64,000 nucleotides of DNA from Rhodococcus sp. RD6.2 (GTDB taxonomy: Bacteria; Actinomycetota; Actinomycetes; Mycobacteriales; Mycobacteriaceae). Positions 59,005 through 64,000 of the stretch are shown here, in pieces. The notes beneath the pieces were generated by a model. That model saw nothing but the letters and a program-made list of their open reading frames with translations, did no database searches and was not told the origin of the DNA. How positions within the stretch are numbered: the stretch's first letter is position 1; every line of letters begins with the position of its first letter. The stretch is taken from positions 113,083-177,082 of the forward strand of contig NZ_CVQP01000001.1 of the NCBI RefSeq assembly GCF_001040705.1, in the 5' to 3' direction. The translations under genes were made by a program, and so were the position numbers.

Positions 59005-60465
59005 ATGTCTCGGTTCATCGATCGTGTGGTGCTGCACGTCAGCGCAGGCAAGGGCGGCAACGGCTGCGCCTCCGTGCATCGCGAGAAGTTCAAGCCACTC
59101 GGTGGACCGGACGGCGGCAACGGAGGTCGCGGCGGTGACGTCGTCCTCGTCGTCGACTCGAACGTGCACACCTTGCTGGATTTCCACTTCCATCCCCGCG
59201 CCAAGGCCACCAGTGGCAGGCAGGGTGAGGGCGGCAACCGGGAGGGCGCCAACGGGTCCGACCTGATCCTGCGCGTCCCCGACGGCACCGTCGTGCTCGA
59301 CAAGGACGGCCAGATCCTCGCCGACATGATCGGCACCGGAACCCAGTACATCGCCGCCCAGGGTGGCCGCGGCGGCCTCGGCAACGCCGCACTGTCGTCG
59401 AAGGCGCGCAAGGCACCGGGCTTCGCGCTCCTCGGCGAGGAGGGCGTCGAGCGAGACCTGGTTCTCGAACTCAAGTCGGTCGCCGATGTCGGCCTCGTCG
59501 GATTTCCGTCCGCGGGCAAGTCGTCGCTCGTGTCCGTCCTCTCGGCAGCGAAGCCGAAGATCGCCGACTACCCCTTCACGACGCTGCAGCCGAACCTCGG
59601 CGTCGTCTCCAGCGGTGACACCACCTTCACCGTCGCCGACGTGCCCGGCCTGATTCCCGGAGCCAGCGCAGGCCGCGGACTCGGTCTGGACTTCCTGCGT
59701 CACCTCGAACGGTGCGCGGTGCTCGCGCACGTCGTCGACTGCGCGACCCTCGAATCCGACCGCGACCCCGTTTCCGACGTCGACGCGCTCGAAGCGGAGC
59801 TGGCCGCCTACAAGCCTGCACTGTCGGGTGACGTGAGCCTCGGCGACCTGGCCGACCGGCCGCGCATCGTCATCCTGAACAAGGCCGACGTCCCCGACGC
59901 CGCCGAACTCGCCGAGATGGTGACGCCGGAGTTCGAGTCCCGCGGCTGGCCCGTGTTCACGATCTCGGCGGTGAGCCGGGAAGGCTTGCGTCCCTTGACC
60001 TTCGCGCTGGCGAAGATGGTCGAGGAGAACCGGACCGCGCATCCGCCCGCCGCGCCGAAGCGTCAGGTCATCCGGCCCATCGCCGTCGACGAGACCGGGT
60101 TCAGCATCATCGCCGACCCGGAGACCCCCGGCGGGTTCATCGTCCGCGGCACCCGGCCCGAACGCTGGATCCGCCAGACCGCGTTCGACAACGACGAGGC
60201 CGTCGGCTATCTCGCGGACCGCCTCGCTCGGCTTGGCGTCGAGGACAAGCTGGTCAAGATGGGCGCCGAACCGGGTTGCTCGGTGACCATCGGCGATGTC
60301 AGCTTCGAATGGGAGCCGCAGACCCCGGCCGGCGTCGACCTCACACGCACCGGACGCGGCACCGACGCCCGACTCGATCAGGTCGAGCGGATCGGCGCCT
60401 CCGAGCGCAAGCATGCACACCGGGTTCGCCGCGGACTCGAGGCAGAAGACCCCGAGAACCAGTGA
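59005..60465 (+). CDS. obg: Obg/CgtA GTPase, 50S assembly factor
   Basis: 486 residues. Gly-rich Obg domain ([15 protein letters not shown]...[10 protein letters not shown]), G domain from about 160 ([24 protein letters not shown]), and a C-terminal OCT domain plus a basic tail. Essential GTPase linking ribosome assembly to growth. ATG preceded by AGGAAGG. Its TGA overlaps the proB start. Confidence 0.97.
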   Translation: MSRFIDRVVLHVSAGKGGNGCASVHREKFKPLGGPDGGNGGRGGDVVLVVDSNVHTLLDFHFHPRAKATSGRQGEGGNREGANGSDLILRVPDGTVVLDKDGQILADMIGTGTQYIAAQGGRGGLGNAALSSKARKAPGFALLGEEGVERDLVLELKSVADVGLVGFPSAGKSSLVSVLSAAKPKIADYPFTTLQPNLGVVSSGDTTFTVADVPGLIPGASAGRGLGLDFLRHLERCAVLAHVVDCATLESDRDPVSDVDALEAELAAYKPALSGDVSLGDLADRPRIVILNKADVPDAAELAEMVTPEFESRGWPVFTISAVSREGLRPLTFALAKMVEENRTAHPPAAPKRQVIRPIAVDETGFSIIADPETPGGFIVRGTRPERWIRQTAFDNDEAVGYLADRLARLGVEDKLVKMGAEPGCSVTIGDVSFEWEPQTPAGVDLTRTGRGTDARLDQVERIGASERKHAHRVRRGLEAEDPENQ

Positions 60466-61568
60466 CGGAGTCCGTGACCCGCACCGAGATCGCGACCGCT
60501 CGCAGCATCGTCGTCAAGATCGGTTCCTCGGCGCTCACCAGCCTTCATGCCGGACTGGACCGCGGGAAGCTCGACGCGCTCGCCGATGCCATCGAGGCGC
60601 GGATGCGGGCCGGGACCGACGTCGTCGTGGTGTCGTCCGGTGCCGTCGGCGCGGGCATCGCCCCTCTCGGGCTGTCGAAGAGGCCGCGCGACCTCGCGAC
60701 CAAGCAGGCGGCCGCCAGCGTCGGGCAGCTGGCGCTGGCGCACGCCTGGGGCACGTCGTTCCACCGGTACGGCAGGACCGTCGGTCAGGTGTTGCTCACC
60801 GCCGACGACATCGCCCGCCGCACCCAGTACCGCAATGCCCAGCGCACCCTCGACCGGCTGCGCGCGCTCCACGCCGTCGCCGTCGTCAACGAGAACGACA
60901 CCGTCGCGACCGCGGAACTGCGGTTCGGCGACAACGATCGGCTCGCTGCGATGGTCGCGCATCTCGTCAGCGCCGACGCGCTGATCCTGCTGTCCGACGT
61001 CGACGGGCTCTATGACGGCGATCCGCGCAAGGGTGCGGCGACGCTGATCCCCGAGGTCACGAGTCCCGAGGACCTCGACGGAGTCGTTGCCGGGTCCGGT
61101 GGCGCGCTCGGCACCGGCGGTATGGCGTCGAAACTGTCCGCGGCGCGTCTGGCCGCCGACTCGGGGGTGCCGGTGCTGCTGGCGGCGGCGAGTGACGCGG
61201 CCCGGGCGCTGTCCCGTGCCGACGTGGGCACCGCGTTCGCCGCCCGGCCGACGCGGCTTTCGGCACGCAAGTTCTGGGTCCGGCACGCCGCCGACACCCA
61301 GGGCGAACTGCACCTCGACAGCGGCGCGGTGCGCGCCGTTGTCGATCGGCGACGGTCACTGCTGCCCGCGGGCATCACCGCGACCAGCGGCCGGTTCCAC
61401 GGCGGCGACGTGGTGTCCCTGTCCGGACCCGACGGAGTTCCCGTGGCGCGCGGAGTCGTGGCCTACGACGCCTCGGAACTCGAGGAGATGCTGGGCCGGT
61501 CCACGACGGAACTGCCGTCCGACATGCAGCGTCCCGTCGTCCACGCCGACGATCTGGTGCGTCTGTGA
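60462..61568 (+). CDS. proB: Glutamate 5-kinase
   Basis: 368 residues, matching E. coli ProB length. First step of proline synthesis. Kinase domain [11 protein letters not shown]...[10 protein letters not shown] and [18 protein letters not shown]-terminal PUA domain (about 277-365, starting [14 protein letters not shown]). GTG at 60462 overlaps the obg stop (GTGA) and is preferred; GTG 60474 is possible. proA is not in the window after it. Confidence 0.96.
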   Translation: MTESVTRTEIATARSIVVKIGSSALTSLHAGLDRGKLDALADAIEARMRAGTDVVVVSSGAVGAGIAPLGLSKRPRDLATKQAAASVGQLALAHAWGTSFHRYGRTVGQVLLTADDIARRTQYRNAQRTLDRLRALHAVAVVNENDTVATAELRFGDNDRLAAMVAHLVSADALILLSDVDGLYDGDPRKGAATLIPEVTSPEDLDGVVAGSGGALGTGGMASKLSAARLAADSGVPVLLAAASDAARALSRADVGTAFAARPTRLSARKFWVRHAADTQGELHLDSGAVRAVVDRRRSLLPAGITATSGRFHGGDVVSLSGPDGVPVARGVVAYDASELEEMLGRSTTELPSDMQRPVVHADDLVRL

Positions 61569-61580
61569 CGGGGATGCCCG

Positions 61581-61751
61581 TCAGGTGCGCGGTGGCGAGG
61601 TGTCGTCGGTCGAGTCCGCGACGGGCGGTGGCCCGTCCGGGTGTGGTGCGCCTCCCTCGTTGAGCCAGTCCGCGATCTCGGCGGCGTCCTCCTTCGTAAC
61701 CGGGCGGCGTCGGCGGAAGAGTGATTTCGCCTTCTCCGTGAGTTTCGACAT
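61581..61751 (-). CDS. Small hypothetical protein, 56 residues
   Basis: Minus-strand frame from ATG 61751 to TGA 61581: begins MSKLTEKAKSLFRRRRPVTK and continues EDAAEIADWLNEGGAPHPDG to a Pro/Asp-rich end. The amphipathic basic N-terminus followed by an acidic helix looks protein-like. An AGGCT-type sequence lies about 6 to 10 bases upstream. It starts 9 bp after the stop of the sir2-type gene on the same strand, fitting an operon. Unknown function. Confidence 0.55.
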   Translation of the reverse strand: MSKLTEKAKSLFRRRRPVTKEDAAEIADWLNEGGAPHPDGPPPVADSTDDTSPPRT

Positions 61752-61760
61752 GTCTCGAGC

Positions 61761-62627
61761 CTAGCCAGCGTCCGTGCGCAATGCCTGGTGACCGAGTGAC
61801 CGGACGACGTCGAGAAGGACTTCCGAGCAGCCGGCGTCCAGTTTCAGGGTCGCGTAGTCGTCTCCGCGGGTCGCGCCGCGGTTGACGACGGCGACGGGGA
61901 TTCCCAGTTTCGCGGCGCGGCGGACGAAGCGCAGCCCTGACATCACGGTCAGCGACGAGCCGAGCACCAGCAGGACATCGGCGGATTCGACCATTGCGAA
62001 CGCGGCGTCGACGCGGTCACGGGGAACCGATTCGCCGAAGTACACGATGTCCGGTTTGAGGATGCCGCCGCAGTCCTCGCAGTCGACCACACGGAAATGA
62101 GCCGTGTCCTCGATGACGGCATCGGCATCCGGGGCGATCTCGACGCCCGTTGCGGCAGCAACGGATTCGGCGAATCCGGGATTCGCCGCTTCCAGACGTT
62201 CGGCCAGCGCGATCCGAGACGTCCGACGCTCGCAGCCCATGCACCGAACCTGGAGGTAGCTGCCGTGCAGGTCGATGACCGCCCGGCTACCCGCCTTGGT
62301 GTGCAGCAGGTCGACGTTCTGGGTGAGGACGCCGCGCACCGTCCCGGATCGTTCGAGGGCGGCCAGCGCCCGGTGCCCGGCATTGGGCCGGGTGGCATCC
62401 ATGTGCCGCCAGCCGAGGTGGTTACGGGCCCAGTAGTGCCGCCGGAAATCGGCATCGCCCATGAACTGCTGATACGTCATCGGGTTGCGCGGTGGTGAAT
62501 CGGGACCGCGGTAGTCGGGGATTCCGGAATCGGTCGACATGCCCGCGCCGGTGAGCGCGACCACGGAGCGCCTGGACACCAGCGCCGCCAGGTCCGACTC
62601 CGCGGGCAGAGTGGTCGCGATGGTCAC
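61761..62627 (-). CDS. Sir2 family NAD-dependent protein deacylase
   Basis: 288 residues. NAD fold ALTGAGMSTDSGIPDYRG, catalytic His in IDLHGSY, TQNVDLLH, zinc cysteines CMGC and CEDCG. Removes acyl groups from lysine, yielding O-acyl-ADP-ribose. The insertion between the cysteine pairs and the long sequence class suggest a non-CobB sirtuin; mycobacteria lack an exact equivalent at this position. It could feed a macrodomain enzyme such as the one at 6.2 kb, but the loci are far apart. Confidence 0.94.
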   Translation of the reverse strand: MTIATTLPAESDLAALVSRRSVVALTGAGMSTDSGIPDYRGPDSPPRNPMTYQQFMGDADFRRHYWARNHLGWRHMDATRPNAGHRALAALERSGTVRGVLTQNVDLLHTKAGSRAVIDLHGSYLQVRCMGCERRTSRIALAERLEAANPGFAESVAAATGVEIAPDADAVIEDTAHFRVVDCEDCGGILKPDIVYFGESVPRDRVDAAFAMVESADVLLVLGSSLTVMSGLRFVRRAAKLGIPVAVVNRGATRGDDYATLKLDAGCSEVLLDVVRSLGHQALRTDAG

Positions 62628-62666
62628 CGATCCAGAGTAGCCCGGGTGGACGCGAGCGCGGCGATC

Positions 62667-62822
62667 TCACTCCAAGGTCTGCGGCGGACGGTACGGATTT
62701 CGTTGTTGCACGTCGAGAACACCGAGCACCGCGACCATGGTGGTGGCGATGGCCGCTACGGCAGTCAGTGCTACTGCTGTTGCCACGACCCGTGCGGACG
62801 TCGCACCGACTCCCTGACGCAT
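62667..62822 (-). CDS. Small single-helix membrane or secreted peptide, 51 residues
   Basis: ATG 62822 to TGA 62667: MRQGVGATSARVV, then a hydrophobic stretch (ATAVALTAVAAIATTMVAVLGVL), then a polar end DVQQRNPYRPPQTLE. AGAGG lies 5 bases upstream of the ATG, a good ribosome site. Membrane anchor or secreted short protein of unknown function. Confidence 0.6.
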   Translation of the reverse strand: MRQGVGATSARVVATAVALTAVAAIATTMVAVLGVLDVQQRNPYRPPQTLE

Positions 62823-62887
62823 GTGTTCCTCTTCTGCCCGATGCGGGCGTTTTCTTCGTGACCACCCGGTGCGGGCGGACAGTGTGA

Positions 62888-63811
62888 TCAGTAGCCGGCG
62901 AGTGGATCGATTCGCGCGAGGAGCTGTTCGCCAGCGACAAACCGGGAGACGTTGGCGGCGACGTGGTCGGCAAAGGCCTGAGGACGGACCGCCGGCGGAT
63001 TCGAACAGTGCGGTGTGACAATCGCATTCGGCAAGGTCCAGAGCGGGTGGCCGTCCGGCAGCGGCTCCGGTTCGGTGACGTCGAGTCCGGCGCCGCCGAT
63101 GGTTCCGTCGCGGAGCGCGGCGACGAGCGCATCGGTGTCGACGAGTGAACCGCGGGCCACGTTGACCACCCAGGACCGCGGGCCCAACCGTCGCAGTTCG
63201 TCGGCGCCGACGAGATGCCTGGTGTCGGCGGTCGCGGGGGCCGCGATCACGACGTGGTCCACGAGGCTCCACATCTCGTCCGTGCGATGAGCGGGCAGGG
63301 TCATGTCCGCACCGGGAATCTCCGTGCCCGAACGATTCACCGCGACAACCGCGGCGCCAACGGCGGTGAGCATCGGGATGAGGGCCCGCCCGATGCCGCC
63401 CGCTCCGAGGATGCCGACCCGTGCCCCGCGCAGGGTGCCGACCCGGCCGAAGAACTCCTCCTGGCGCCACGTCGTCGCGGTGACCTGGTCGGACAGCGAC
63501 CGCACGCCTGCGAGCAGCAGGGTGAGTGCGTGTTCGGCGACCGTCGCGGCGAAAGCTCCTGCCGCGGAGGTCCATTCCACGTCGGAATGACGCGCGATGA
63601 TGCCCGAGTCGAACCACTCCTCGACGCCTGCCGAGAACAGTTGGACCCAGCGCACCCCATCGGGAAGCGAGTCGGGGAACTGGTCCGGCCCCGCGTTCCA
63701 CACCAGTGCCCGCGCGCCCTCGAGCGGCGACACGACCGCGCCGCCGCGGATGACGGCCTCCTCCAGCAGGGGAGTCGTGTGCGGCCCGAGGGCGACGGGC
63801 ACAGGCGTCAT
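62888..63811 (-). CDS. D-2-hydroxyacid dehydrogenase
   Basis: 307 residues. NAD fold GILGAGGIGRALIPML, Arg in VVNVARGSLVD, Glu in DVTEPEPLP and catalytic His in VTPHCSN. Reduces 2-oxoacids or oxidises D-2-hydroxyacids; substrate unknown. ATG at 63811 follows AGGAG. It starts 19 bp downstream of the ectC stop on the same strand, so it probably belongs to the ectoine operon, although no role there is established. Confidence 0.92.
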   Translation of the reverse strand: MTPVPVALGPHTTPLLEEAVIRGGAVVSPLEGARALVWNAGPDQFPDSLPDGVRWVQLFSAGVEEWFDSGIIARHSDVEWTSAAGAFAATVAEHALTLLLAGVRSLSDQVTATTWRQEEFFGRVGTLRGARVGILGAGGIGRALIPMLTAVGAAVVAVNRSGTEIPGADMTLPAHRTDEMWSLVDHVVIAAPATADTRHLVGADELRRLGPRSWVVNVARGSLVDTDALVAALRDGTIGGAGLDVTEPEPLPDGHPLWTLPNAIVTPHCSNPPAVRPQAFADHVAANVSRFVAGEQLLARIDPLAGY

Positions 63812-63830
63812 CTGTGAACTCCTGACGTGG

Positions 63831-64000
63831 TCAGTTGGCGACTTCGACGAGCGGGTACACCCCATTCTCGTCGTGCACCTCCCGGCCGGTGACGGGCGGG
63901 TTGAAGACGCACAGCATCCGCATCTCGGTGACGGGTTCGACGCGGTGCCGTTCGTGGCCGTCGAGCAGGTACATGGTGCCGGGCCGCAACTGGTGCACCT
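63831..64000 (-). CDS. ectC: Ectoine synthase, C-terminal part
   Basis: 55 residues visible before the TGA; the start lies beyond the window. [42 protein letters not shown] are EctC signatures (cupin lyase that closes N-gamma-acetyl-diaminobutyrate to ectoine, an osmolyte). ectA and ectB are expected further right. Confidence 0.95.
   Translation of the reverse strand, partial: VHQLRPGTMYLLDGHERHRVEPVTEMRMLCVFNPPVTGREVHDENGVYPLVEVAN

Noticed and set aside
61761..62627. Sir2 protein and the macrodomain protein as one ADP-ribose signalling operon
   Set aside because: They are about 55 kb apart on opposite strands; a functional link is only biochemical speculation.

Overview
The window is high-GC actinobacterial DNA, most likely from Rhodococcus or a close mycolic-acid-containing relative. 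The main reasons are a mycothiol-dependent dehydrogenase and a mycothiol-dependent nitroreductase homologue, truncated haemoglobin GlbO, a PcaL (PcaD-PcaC fusion) protocatechuate cluster and several apparently leaderless genes. From recalled gene order, two blocks resemble stretches of the Mycobacterium tuberculosis chromosome: aglA-glbO-HNH-ctaJ-DUF5130-pepN-Rv2466c-rpiB-nei-tig-clpP1-clpP2-clpX (Rv2471 to Rv2457c) and valS-folC-DUF4233-ndk-rne-rplU-rpmA-obg-proB (Rv2448c to Rv2439c). Accessory genes sit between and around these blocks.

Layout. 1-6.0 kb: 3' part of an amidohydrolase, a pseudo-ABC ATPase with a YhgE/Pip membrane protein, glutamate decarboxylase and a membrane protein. 6.0-7.2 kb: a macrodomain gene bounded by two perfect 70-bp direct repeats, one of which is the 3' end of the neighbouring alpha-glucosidase gene. 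7.1-18.7 kb: carbohydrate, haem, respiratory-subunit, peptidase, redox and repair genes. 18.8-25.8 kb: an SOS-box dinB, nitronate monooxygenase, then a three-gene operon (FMO-type monooxygenase, BASS transporter, epimerase) divergent from a double-domain Lrp-type regulator. 25.8-31.2 kb: tRNA-Gly, tRNA-Pro, trigger factor, ClpP1P2, ClpX, AroQ. 31.3-37.6 kb: the protocatechuate (beta-ketoadipate) cluster pcaHGBLR divergent from pcaIJ, with IclR-type repeats between them. 37.6-45.1 kb: a LuxR-type regulator with a kinase-like core, mycothiol-dependent formaldehyde detoxification (mscR plus an MBL hydrolase), a formate dehydrogenase-like molybdoenzyme with FdhD, and a Tat lipoprotein for iron-siderophore uptake. 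45.2-49.5 kb: AIM24, SDR, paired SMR exporters, GyrI-like and GNAT proteins. 49.5-61.6 kb: housekeeping block. 61.6-64.0 kb: Sir2 deacylase, two small proteins, a D-2-hydroxyacid dehydrogenase and the C-terminus of ectoine synthase EctC.

The genes mostly serve aromatic catabolism, C1/formaldehyde oxidation, proteostasis (Tig-ClpP-ClpX) and ribosome/RNA metabolism (RNase E, L21, L27, Obg). I see no CRISPR array, insertion sequence, integrase or prophage gene. The best candidate for something undescribed is the 70-bp-repeat-bounded macrodomain module at 6035-7213, whose C-terminal domain I do not recognise. Other items worth a look are three tandem 15-bp inverted repeats before clpX, the pseudo-ABC/YhgE pair, and a kinase-like LuxR protein. 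Family names come from motif recognition and memory of homologues; no database search was run.
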